Shown one piece after another: positions 55,037 to 64,000 of a stretch of 64,000 nt of DNA; the stretch's first letter is position 1, and every line of letters starts with the position of its first letter. The DNA lies in contig CM039509.1 of NCBI GenBank assembly GCA_022432975.1, forward strand, positions 21,607,432-21,671,431, given 5' to 3'. The stretch comes from Begonia masoniana. Taxonomy: Eukaryota; Streptophyta; Magnoliopsida; Cucurbitales; Begoniaceae. The notes under the pieces are model-generated. The model saw nothing but the letters and a program-made list of their open reading frames with translations. It ran no database searches and was not told where the DNA came from. A program made the translations under genes and the position numbers.

Positions 55037-57659
55037 TGTAGCGACCCTAACACTGTATCCTTATTTCCCGTATTATTTTTTTTTATCCTTATAAACTTCG
55101 TAACGTTTGAACGGAAACAAATTATTAAAATCGTTTAGAACATATTTAGAAATCATTTAAATAAAACCATTGAAAACTTACAAAACAAATTGAAACAATT
55201 GAGTAAAACAATTAAAAGAAATTATATTTAAACATAAAAACAATCGGCTGAAGAAAGGAGGGCATAAGGGACTTTTGTCCCAAAAAAGTGAGCGGCGATC
55301 GATCGCCAGTTGAAAAAGCTGAGGGGCGATCGATCGCCCTTCGGCGATCGCATATTTTGCCAAGCGATCGCCCCTCCAGGCAATCGCTCAGCACACACTC
55401 TGGAATATCTTCCAGAGCTTGACCCAGAGGGGCGATCGATCGCCCCCCACAGGCGATCGATCGCCAAGTCCTCTGGATTTTCCAGAGGACTTGCCTCCTC
55501 TTTTTTTTTCTCTTCTTTCCTTTTACTTCTTTCTTTCTCTTCCCTGCATCCCTATACGCCTAACACACCCTTCACAATTTCATCAACACAATTCCACCTA
55601 CATCAACCATACATTCCAACATAAACTCACTCAAAATCTCATCCATTTCTCACTTCATCAATCATCCAAAATAACGACTCACAACGTATTTTAAAACCCA
55701 ATTAACTCAAGATGCATTTAAAACGAAATACGTTTTCACGAAAACAAACTGCATGGATCTGTTTGAAAACCAAACATTTCCTCCTGCTAAAATCACCAAA
55801 CAGTTCATAAAAATCGGGATAAAAACCTTAACAAAACGTTTTATAAAATCAATTTACCAAAACATCTATACATCATTCTATCAGCTAACCAGAACCAAAC
55901 ATCCTAATATGTTCGACTATACAATTTTTCCTACGATCTAACTATTATGTCCCAAAATACCTTTATATCATTCCCCACGGGTCAAAAGGCGCCTCGACTG
56001 CTCAGCACACTCCCACGGGCTATCCTCCTTCAACTGTATCACTCCTCGGGTGGAGGGATCTCGTCCTCACCTATGTCAAGATCACCTACACTATACAGAC
56101 AATCTATGAGCTAAAGCTCAACAAGTTTCGTAAATGCAAATGCATGCTGTGCATATGAGTTCTTAAATCATGCAACATTTTCTTATCTTTACATAGGTTG
56201 TCACCGAGATCTCAACCCCCTAAATGGAGAGGGCACATCCTGCGGTTGGACAACCCTTTCCACCTAGAGGAGGGGGGTACATGCTTGCAACACGCACAGC
56301 CATGCCTGAGCCCCACCTCGCATGACCATAAACATACATCGGTTCATATTAGATGTGGTATTGTGACAGACCCTTAATCGATGCACACAATAGATCAATA
56401 GCTCCCTTTCAGGCCACATCGTCATTTTCTTTAAAACATAGTGCGAAAATTCATTTTCTATGGATAATTTAAAACTGTGATGCATGAACAATTTATAGCA
56501 TAATTTAAACATACAGCGTATATACCATCAAGACTATAAAAACATAACCTACCTATAAAAGAACTAAACCTAACTACCCATCCAAAGAAATTTAAACAAA
56601 CACGTCACCAAAGCTCCTCGAGACGACCTCGACGTACGGTGTAGGCCAATCGGCCAGAGTAAGTCATGAGAACTTACCTAGTGTCCGTTGCAATCCAAGC
56701 TCCGTCCATGAGCTTTGTTCACCTACGGCAATTTCACAACATTGTCGTTAAAACGAGTTTAAACTATTAAACGTCCAAACTAATGAGATCCTTAACTTAA
56801 AGAAATCTCCTAAAACTCTAATTCAACGCTTTGAGACATTTTATCGAGCAATTCATGCTCGTGAATTTCCAAAACTCCATTAATGTAGATTTCTCAAACC
56901 TCTAAATCCACAAACCCTAAAACTTCTCACAAATCAATCCAACTTCGCCCAATAACACTCGATACTTCAATTATATTCATAAATATAGTAAACCTAACGA
57001 TTTCAAACTCTAAATTACGTTTTTAACCAAACCCTAAACGAAACCTTAACCGGCAAACAACCCAAAAACTACGAATAAACTTTCCAAAACCATAGATCCA
57101 TACCTAGAGCATTGATTAGAGGAGAAAACACGAAGAACTGAAGACAAACGGAGGACGGATCGTCGTTAGAGAGGAGAGAACCGTGAGGGAGAAAGGAAAT
57201 CACAGGGGGGGTTTTGGTTCGTGAGGCAGAGAGGGAATGAGGGAGAAGAAGAGAGAATGTAATTTTAATAAAAATTGACTTGGTAATTTACCGTTTTGCC
57301 CTTCCTTGTATTTTCTATTCGTTTCGTCCTTTGTTTCGTTAATTGTCTAACGATTTGGTTTTTCTAAATTTCCTTACTTCGCCAATAACTTCAACTTATT
57401 ATCAGGGTTCTATTAAAACGTTCTGTTCGCAAAACGAACTACGTTTACTATTTTTACCAGAGTATCCTTTATATTACGATAAACGTAATTCTCGTAAAAT
57501 TAGCGTTAAACTCCTAAAATTCTCGAAATTTTCCTAAAATCCTTATTAATTATTAGGATTGTAATAACGCTTTCTTTTCACAAAATAGACTCGATTTGAC
57601 ATATTTACTAAAATACCATCTACATTAAATATTAATATTCCGTACAGCCAGGTATTACA
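55037..57659 (-). repeat. Tekay 5' LTR (minus strand)
   Basis: 2623 bp. On the minus strand it begins TGTAATACCTGGC at 57659 and ends TTAGGGTCGCTACA at 55037. The right neighbour is another Tekay LTR fragment in opposite orientation; the expected TSD is CTAGT (57660-57664). The left copy of the TSD was lost with the 3' half. Confidence 0.92.
55294..55490. repeat. Inverted-repeat cluster in Tekay LTR
   Basis: Palindromes GGCGATCGATCGCC at 55294-55307, 55325-55338, 55431-55444 and 55452-55465. Stems CTCTGGAA/TTCCAGAG (55398-55417) and GTCCTCTGGA/TCCAGAGGAC (55468-55490, loop TTT). The cluster lies 257-453 nt from the LTR 3' end at 55037. Confidence 0.9.
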
Positions 57660-57968
57660 CTAGTAATAAGTTGGATTTATTGGCGAAATAAGGAAATTTG
57701 GAGAAACCGAATCGTTAGCTAAATAACGAAACAAAGGACGAAACAAATAGAAAATAAAAGGAAGGGCAAAATGGTCATTTGACAAGTCAATATTATAAAT
57801 AAATCATACTTCCTTCTCTTCTCCAGCACGATTTCTTCCTCTCCCTCCCAAGCGATTTTCTCTCCTCCTTGCGTGATTCCACTTCCATTGACGAAGCTTA
57901 TCTCCGACAACTGATTCTCTTCCGACTCTTCACATTTTCTTCTCCAAACCCGACCCTAGGTATGATTC
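57660..57968 (+). repeat. Tekay LTR fragment
   Basis: About 309 bp matching 33264 to about 33565 of the LTR at 33003 (CTAGTAATAAGTTGG to CGACCCTAGGTATGATTC) with a modest number of differences. It is bounded left by the minus-strand LTR and right by the next element, so it is an LTR hit by two later insertions. It may be part of the 3' LTR of the 33003 element. Confidence 0.85.
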
Positions 57969-60469
57969 TGTAATACCCGGCTTGTACGGGTTTTTGGATA
58001 TATTATATTATATTATTATTTCATTATCTAATGGCATTTTTCGTAAATATGTCAAATCAAATCATATTCGCAAACGGAAAGCGTCATTATGATCCTAACG
58101 ATTAATAGGAATTTTAAGGAATTTACGGGAATTTTTGGGGATTAAACGCTATATTCCTGGTAAATACGCCTATCGTAATGTAAGGAACGTTTTAGTAAAA
58201 ATAGTAAACGAGGTCCAAATTGCGAACGGACAGTTTTAATAAAGCCCTGGTAATGAATAGAAATTATTGGCAAAATATGGAGTTTTCAAGAATCCGAATC
58301 GTTAGCCGATTAACGAAACGAAGGACGAAACAAGAGCTAAGGGCATTTTGGTAATCTGTCAACCCAATTTTATAAAATCACAATTCTTTCTTTCTCTCCC
58401 TCACTTTCTCTCTTCTTCTCTGGAATTCACGATCGCCAGAGAGCTTTCTCCTTCGCGCTATCTCCCTGCCGTCGACGACTTCGACGATTCCGACCTCCGT
58501 TCCTCCTCCGTTCGACTTCCGTTTTTCGTGATTCTTCCTCCAATCGCTATCCTAGGTATGAATCTACGTTCTTAGAGCGTTTATTTCGAGTTTTACGAAG
58601 TATAAACAATTAGGGTTTTCGTTAGGGTTTCGTCAAAAACGCGAATTAGGGTTCGTAATTAATAGGGTAGCATTGATTAAGTATATATTGCACGTATTTG
58701 ACGTTATTGGACGAAGTTAAATCAAATCGTGAAAAAGTTAAAAATTAGGAATTTTTGGAAAAGTTCGTTAATTGTAATTTCGAACCATCGAACATGAATT
58801 GGTCGTTTAAATATCTCGATTTGATGAGTTAGAAGTTTTAAGGAATTCCTTAGTTAAGGTTTCGTTGAATTTGGACGTTTAGAAGTTTAAATTCGTTTTA
58901 ACGATAAACGCCTTGAATTGCTTAGGTGAACGACTCTCCTGGACGAAGCTCGTGAATCAGTGCGCTCAAGGTAAGTTCTCGTGACTTACTTTGGCCGATT
59001 GGCCTACACCGTACTTCGATTTAGCGTCGAGGATCTTGGAGGATTGATTGTTTTAACTGTTTTGGTTGGGTAGTTAGTTTTAAACGTTTTGTAGGTCATT
59101 TCATTTACAGTCTTGATGGTACGCATGCTTGTTTGTTTACTTTTATATTGAACTGTTCATGCATCACGTATTTTAACTTGGCATGAAAATGGATTTCTGC
59201 ACTGCACGATGTTTTCTGAAAACTATGTGGCCCAGAGATTGGGGGCTCTTGATCTATCGTGCGGGCCGATTAAGGGTCTGGCCGATACCACATCTCATGT
59301 ACTGTAATTAATGAACGTAATCTGTTATCTGGTCACGCGAGGTGGGGCTCAGGCACAGCTGTACGTGTTGTAAGCGTGTACCCCCCTCCTCTAACCGCAC
59401 GGGGTAGTCCGACCGCTGGATGGGCCCCCTTCGGTTAGAGGGATGAGATCTCGGTGATATACTGTCTGCGACGCTCTGTTATGCATGATTTCTGAACTCC
59501 ATATGCACTGCACGCATCTGCATTTACGAAGCTTACTGAGATTTCATTATCTCATAGATGTCTGTATGGTGTAGGTGACGTTCTAGGTGACATAGATCCA
59601 GGTGAGGACGACGTTCCTCCTTCTGATGTCTGAGGCAGTTGATGGATGATGGCTCGTGGGAGTGCGCTGGGCAGTCGGCGCGTTTTTGACCCGTGGGGAT
59701 GTGTACGTATTTTGGGAACCATTAGAATGTCTAGGTAGATTTGTATAGACATTTTAGGTTGTTTGGATTGGGTAGTGGATAGGCTATATTTGATGACTTA
59801 AACGTTTTGGAAATCTGTTTTATAAACTGTATATTGAATTGTTTTGGTTTAATCCGTTAGTAAAATGTTATGAAAATGTTTTGAAATGTTTTTCTTAGGT
59901 TGTTACGGATAGGCTCGGTTTTTAGAGCTATCCACGCGGTTTGTTTTTAGGAAATTTTATCACTTTTAAAGTATTGCTTTAAATTATGGAAGTTGATTTT
60001 TAGGTTGTTATTTGTAGAAGTATTGCTCTCTGGAAATCGGATTCCAGAGAGCAAATTGTGGTTTTGCTCTCTGGAGTTTCCAGAGAGTACCTGGAAAACA
60101 AAGAGAGAGAAGAGATGAGAAGAGAAAGTGAGATGGCGATCGATGGCAGTGGAGGATCACTGGTGGATCGCTGCATGCTGTGATCGCTGCATGCTGCACA
60201 GCATGCAGCGATCAGGCGCTGCATGCTGCAGCGTCTGGTCGCTGCCCTCTGTTTTCATGGCTGGACTGTTTTGCCCTCCCGATTGTTTTTAATTAAAATT
60301 AGTTTTTAATTAAATAGTTTTAAGTGTTTTATTAAGCAATTTTATGTATGTTTTAAATGGTTTTCCAAACAACACTAACGACTTTAATTCCGATTCAGTT
60401 TCCGCATAAAGTGCAAAATAAAATGAAAAATTTATACGGGTAAATGGGTACAGTTCTAGGGACGTTACA
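57969..60469 (+). repeat. Tekay 5' LTR of the open element
   Basis: 2501 bp, TGTAATACCCGGC ... GGGACGTTACA. Subfamily differs from the 14395 and 33003 LTRs at both ends and in its hairpin region. Confidence 0.92.
60025..60214. repeat. Hairpin cluster with a 16-bp stem
   Basis: GCTCTCTGGAA/TTCCAGAGAGC (60025-60052, loop 6), CTCTCTGGA/TCCAGAGAG (60067-60087, loop GTT) and a 16-bp perfect stem TGATCGCTGCATGCTG/CAGCATGCAGCGATCA (60181-60214, loop CA), 255-444 nt before the LTR end. Further GCATGC words follow to 60235. Confidence 0.9.
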
Positions 60470-60473
60470 GTTA

Positions 60474-60485
60474 TGGTATCAGAGC
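60474..60485 (+). other. Primer-binding site, tRNA-iMet
   Basis: TGGTATCAGAGC, 4 bases after the LTR end. Confidence 0.92.
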
Positions 60486-60632
60486 CCCCGGGTTTTAAAA
60501 TCGGTTCTGTAGACTGCTCGACTGCACAGCCACTACGCGGACATTCCTCATCAATTGTAAGTCTGTTTATAGCTTTGTCTGATTTTGTTTCTTAGGATTA
60601 TCTGTTTAATTTGTTTTTAGGCTTTATACACT

Positions 60633-63600
60633 ATGACTCGAGGAAGAGATCCTAGAGATGATGCGCTAGATCGATTTACGGAGTTGATAGATCGCCAGTC
60701 TCAGCATATGGACAGGCAAGCGCAACAGATTACGGACTTAGTGAATCGGGAGAACCAGAGAGCCCACGATTTGATAGTTCCCAATAACCAGGGCATGCAG
60801 AGGTTTCAAAGCCTACGACCTCCAGTATTTGAGGGTCAATCATCGGATCCGACACGTGCCGAGGAATGGATCCGGGTGATGGAGGATATGTTAGCTTATG
60901 CCGAGGTGGGGAACGGGAGCAAGGTGGCGTATGCTACCTTTCACTTAGCGATGGATGCCCGTTTCTGGTGGGACTCGATCAAGGTGACGACGGACGTATA
61001 TATTATGACTTGGGATCGGTTCAAGTTTTTATTCTTCGATAAGTATTTCAACCGTACAGTGAGGGTGGCCAAGAGGAACGAGTTTATGCAGCTGAAGCAG
61101 ACTGGTTCAGTTGCTGATTATATTCGGAGGTTTGAGGCGTTATCCAGGTTTGCACCTCGTCTTGTTAGCGATAATGAGGAGAAGGTGCACCAGTTTATGG
61201 ATGGACTTAATCCGGAGATTCGGATGCACATCGTGGTATCGGGTATTATTGATGTGCCCTATTCTGATATCACGGCCAGAGCTCTGGATATTGAGGCTGC
61301 CAGAGCTACATGTGTTAGACCGAGGGAGCCAGCGAAGGGCTTCTTTCGTGAGATCCGTCCTCAGTCACAGAACCGAGGAGGGCAGCCTAGAGCACAGCCG
61401 CCTCAGCAGCAGCCGAGGGGTGTGAAGAGGCCTCTTGAGGGAGGTATTGATCGGGGTAAAGGGAAGCAAGTGCAGGGGGCTTCTCAGATACCGTGGTGCC
61501 CCATATGTCAGAGAGAACACAGTGGTGAGTGCCGTGTTGGCACTAACCGATGCTTTAGATGTGGGGAGCTTGGCCATTACGTCAAGGATTGCCCGAAGCC
61601 CGGCCGAGATATGTCAGGCGGTGATCAGAGGCGAGTTATGCTGTGGATCTTTGCATTTATTGAGCCTGGAGATGTTGATAACGATGATCAGCCAGCCGTG
61701 ATAGCAGGTACTATATTGGTTACTGGTGTTCCTGCATTTTCCTTACTAGACACGGGGGCTACACATTCTTTTGTTTCCACCACTTGTGTGTCGAGTTTGA
61801 GGTTTGCGCCTGAGTTAGCAGAATGCGAGTATAGTGTGATGCTACCTTCAGGAGAGCGTATGCAGTCAGGTCATATTGTCCAGGGCAATATTATCTCGAT
61901 TGGAGATCGCACCCTCTATGCTCGCCTTATTGTTATGGCCATCGAGCACTATGATCTTATCTTAGGGATGGACTGGCTTGCGCAGCACTACGCCACCATC
62001 GACTGTCGATCCGGGATTGTGACTTTTCGACCCCCGGGTAACGCTGAGTTTTCTTATCAGGCGATGAGCAGATTGAGTAGCTTGCCTATTTCTTATTCTA
62101 TGGAGGTCAACGAGCAGTTCAAAGGTGCGTGCTCTATTTATTTGGCCTCTGTATTTGATTGTCAGTTGCTCAGCGGAGAAAAGCCGAGCGACATTCCTAT
62201 TGTCAGAGATTTCTCTGGGATTTTTCTTGATGACCTTCTCCGATTATCACCGGACCGGGAGATTGAGTTCACTATTGATGTATATCCTAACTCCGCACCG
62301 AGGTTTAAGAACCCATATCGGTTGGCACCAGCTGAGTTGCGAGAGTTGAGGACTCAGTTTGACGAGTTGTTAGAGAAGGGTTTCATTCGGCCCAGCGTTT
62401 CTCCTTGGGGTGCACCCGTTCTGTTTGTCAAGAAGAAAGACGGGACCCTCAGGATGTGCATTGATTACAGAGAGCTGAATAAGCTCACAGTGAAGAATAA
62501 GTACCCACTGCCCCGGATTGACGACTTGTTTGATCAGCTACAGGGTGCCCGAGTATTTTCCAGGATCGACCTGCGCTCGGGTTATTATCAGCTGAAAGTC
62601 CAAAGGGATGATATTCAGAAGACAGCATTCCGAACGAGGCATGGGCATTATGAGTTCCTTGTCATGTCTTTCGGACTTACTAATGCCCCTGCAGCGTTTA
62701 TGGATCTGATGAACCGTGTCTTCAAGGAGTATCTGGATAAGTTCGTGGTGGTTTTCATCGATGACATCTTGATTTACTCTAAGACAAAGGAAGAACACGA
62801 TGACCATCTAAGGATCGTTTTACAGATTCTGAGTCAACGCCAGCTGTATCCAAAGTTTTCGAAGTGCGAGTTTTGGCTTGACAGAGTGAGCTTCCTTGGC
62901 CATGTTATATCACAGGACGGAGTTTCTGTGGATCCGATCAAGATTCAGGTGGTCAGAGATTGGCCACAGCCGAAGAACGTACGTGAGGTGCGTGGATTTC
63001 TCGGATTGGCCGGTTATTATCGGAAGTTTATAGAGGGATTCTCAAAGATCGCACTTCCTCTTACACGATTGACTCGGAAGAACGAGAAGTTTGTATGGTC
63101 GGCTGCTTGTGAGGATAGTTTTATGGAGTTAAAGCAGAGATTGACCACCGCTCTAGTACTGGCGCTACCTGTTGAAGGTGTCAGATACAGTATTTATTGC
63201 GATGCATCTGGAGTGGGACTTGGTTGTGTGTTGATGCAGGAGGGGAGAGTTATTGCATATGCTTCTCGGCAGTTGAAGCCGTACGAGCAGAATTACCCTA
63301 CGCACGACCTTGAGTTAGCAGCTGTGGTTTTCGCACTGAAGATATGGAGACATTATTTATATGGGCAGCAGTGCGAGATATTTTCTGACCACAAGAGCCT
63401 GAAGTACTTATTCACGCAGAAGGAGCTGAACATGCGACAGAGACGATGGCTTGAGTTCGTCAAGGATTATGATTTTGATATCAAGTACCATCCGGGGAAA
63501 GCAAACAAGGTTGCTGATGCCTTGAGTAGAGTGCCTTCTGCGAGTCAGCCTTCACTAGCAGCGATGTCAATTACGCTGCGGTCTGAGATTGAGAGATTCG

Positions 63601-64000
63601 ATGTGAAGATAGTGGCTGAGTTGTCCAATATGCTCGCCAACATTTCTCTCAGGCCGACTATTCTTGATCGTATACGCGAGGCTCAGCAGAGTGATTCAGA
63701 GTGTATGGAGCTTCGATCGAGCATGACGTTAGGAGAGTCGTCGGATTTCCATTTATCAGAGGACGGTATTCTGAAGTTCAGGCATAGATGGTACGTGCCT
63801 AGCGACGAGGATCTGAGGAAGGAGATATTGGCCGAGGCACATTCTTCGGCATATTCTGTGCACCCGGGAAGTACCAAGATGTACCGGGATTTGAAACAAC
63901 ACTTCTGGTGGCCGAACATGAAGAGGGAGGTTGCCAAGTATGTTGAGACTTGTTTGGTATGTCAACAGGTGAAGGCAGAGCACCAAAGACCGGCCGGAAC
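60633..64000 (+). CDS. gag-pol: Tekay gag-pol polyprotein, open, 3' end off-window
   Basis: Starts at ATG 60633 ([15 protein letters not shown]) and has no stop for 1122 codons, to the window edge; read codon by codon. Gag core [14 protein letters not shown] and [12 protein letters not shown]; zinc knuckle [14 protein letters not shown] with C307, C310, H315, C320; protease D373-T-G; RT with [15 protein letters not shown] and catalytic D710-D711 in FIDDIL; RNase H with D857 ([10 protein letters not shown]) and [15 protein letters not shown] linker; integrase zinc finger with [14 protein letters not shown] and CLVCQQVK at the end. Integrase core and chromodomain should follow outside the window. 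Gag and Pol are fused in one frame, as in other Tekay elements. All active-site residues visible are intact. Confidence 0.95.
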   Translation, partial: MTRGRDPRDDALDRFTELIDRQSQHMDRQAQQITDLVNRENQRAHDLIVPNNQGMQRFQSLRPPVFEGQSSDPTRAEEWIRVMEDMLAYAEVGNGSKVAYATFHLAMDARFWWDSIKVTTDVYIMTWDRFKFLFFDKYFNRTVRVAKRNEFMQLKQTGSVADYIRRFEALSRFAPRLVSDNEEKVHQFMDGLNPEIRMHIVVSGIIDVPYSDITARALDIEAARATCVRPREPAKGFFREIRPQSQNRGGQPRAQPPQQQPRGVKRPLEGGIDRGKGKQVQGASQIPWCPICQREHSGECRVGTNRCFRCGELGHYVKDCPKPGRDMSGGDQRRVMLWIFAFIEPGDVDNDDQPAVIAGTILVTGVPAFSLLDTGATHSFVSTTCVSSLRFAPELAECEYSVMLPSGERMQSGHIVQGNIISIGDRTLYARLIVMAIEHYDLILGMDWLAQHYATIDCRSGIVTFRPPGNAEFSYQAMSRLSSLPISYSMEVNEQFKGACSIYLASVFDCQLLSGEKPSDIPIVRDFSGIFLDDLLRLSPDREIEFTIDVYPNSAPRFKNPYRLAPAELRELRTQFDELLEKGFIRPSVSPWGAPVLFVKKKDGTLRMCIDYRELNKLTVKNKYPLPRIDDLFDQLQGARVFSRIDLRSGYYQLKVQRDDIQKTAFRTRHGHYEFLVMSFGLTNAPAAFMDLMNRVFKEYLDKFVVVFIDDILIYSKTKEEHDDHLRIVLQILSQRQLYPKFSKCEFWLDRVSFLGHVISQDGVSVDPIKIQVVRDWPQPKNVREVRGFLGLAGYYRKFIEGFSKIALPLTRLTRKNEKFVWSAACEDSFMELKQRLTTALVLALPVEGVRYSIYCDASGVGLGCVLMQEGRVIAYASRQLKPYEQNYPTHDLELAAVVFALKIWRHYLYGQQCEIFSDHKSLKYLFTQKELNMRQRRWLEFVKDYDFDIKYHPGKANKVADALSRVPSASQPSLAAMSITLRSEIERFDVKIVAELSNMLANISLRPTILDRIREAQQSDSECMELRSSMTLGESSDFHLSEDGILKFRHRWYVPSDEDLRKEILAEAHSSAYSVHPGSTKMYRDLKQHFWWPNMKREVAKYVETCLVCQQVKAEHQRPAG

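Larger units (their letters stand above)
38589..57659 (-). mobile_element. Tekay-type element, 5' LTR to integrase start, split twice
   Basis: Minus-strand element: 5' LTR (57659-55037), PBS, gag (54870-54046), gag end/protease/RT (51614-50182), then RT/RNase H/integrase start (39628-38589). It was split in gag by a solo LTR (51615-54045) and in RT by a copia element (39629-50181). Each insertion has a perfect TSD and the coding sequence resumes in register. Its 3' half and 3' LTR are missing at the head-to-head junction 38588/38589. Confidence 0.88.
57969..64000 (+). mobile_element. Tekay-type element with open gag-pol, cut by window end
   Basis: 5' LTR, perfect 12-bp iMet PBS core, and a gag-pol frame open to the last base of the window. 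It is inserted in the LTR fragment 57660-57968; expected left TSD GATTC (57964-57968). This is the only Tekay copy here without a coding lesion and the best candidate for a recently active member. The 3' LTR is off-window, so age cannot be read. Confidence 0.92.

Overview
This window reads as a heterochromatic, gene-free stretch of nuclear DNA from a flowering plant, probably a dicot (inference). The basis is long-LTR Ty3/gypsy chromoviruses of the Tekay/Del type, an Athila-type element, a CRM-like chromovirus, a Sirevirus-like Ty1/copia element, plant tRNA-iMet and tRNA-Asp primer-binding sites, and base composition. No host protein gene, tRNA, rRNA or CRISPR array could be supported. Almost every base belongs to a retrotransposon, a solo LTR, or short filler segments that look like plant mitochondrial DNA.

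Left block (1-11154, a three-level nest). An Athila-type element (minus strand; gag-pol start, PBS, 1.64-kb LTR) is inserted in a Tekay LTR (3555-5025). That LTR is itself inserted in the integrase of a decayed CRM-like chromovirus (5026-11154, minus strand).

Middle block (11155-33002). Organelle-like filler is interrupted by a solo LTR (11335-13892, TSD TCTTC) and by a full-length Tekay element (14395-29121, TSD TCTAA). The pol of that element holds a solo LTR (19655-24666, TSD GACTT), which holds another solo LTR (20192-22644, TSD CATCC). After it come two CRM-like LTR remnants and more organelle-like DNA.

Right block (33003-64000). A plus-strand Tekay element (5' LTR plus gag-pol to 38588) is fused head-to-head with a minus-strand Tekay element (38589-57659). 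The second element was split by a copia/Sirevirus-like element (39629-50181, TSD CTTTG, two 1428-bp LTRs) and by a solo LTR (51615-54045, TSD TTTAA). After it come a fragment of another Tekay LTR (57660-57968) and a younger Tekay element (57969 to the window end). The gag-pol of this last element is open without a stop for 1122 codons and runs off the window.

Most notable observation: all Tekay LTRs, in several diverged subfamilies, carry a cluster of perfect short inverted repeats about 240-480 nt before the LTR 3' end. The stem sequences differ between subfamilies while stem-loop form and position are kept. I know of no description of this module. Other points of interest are an extra ORF with a plant-transposon-protein-like domain in the copia element, the head-to-head fusion, and the probable mitochondrial insertions. 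All LTR edges and TSDs were read by eye from the sequence; lineage names rest on recognised motifs, not on a search.
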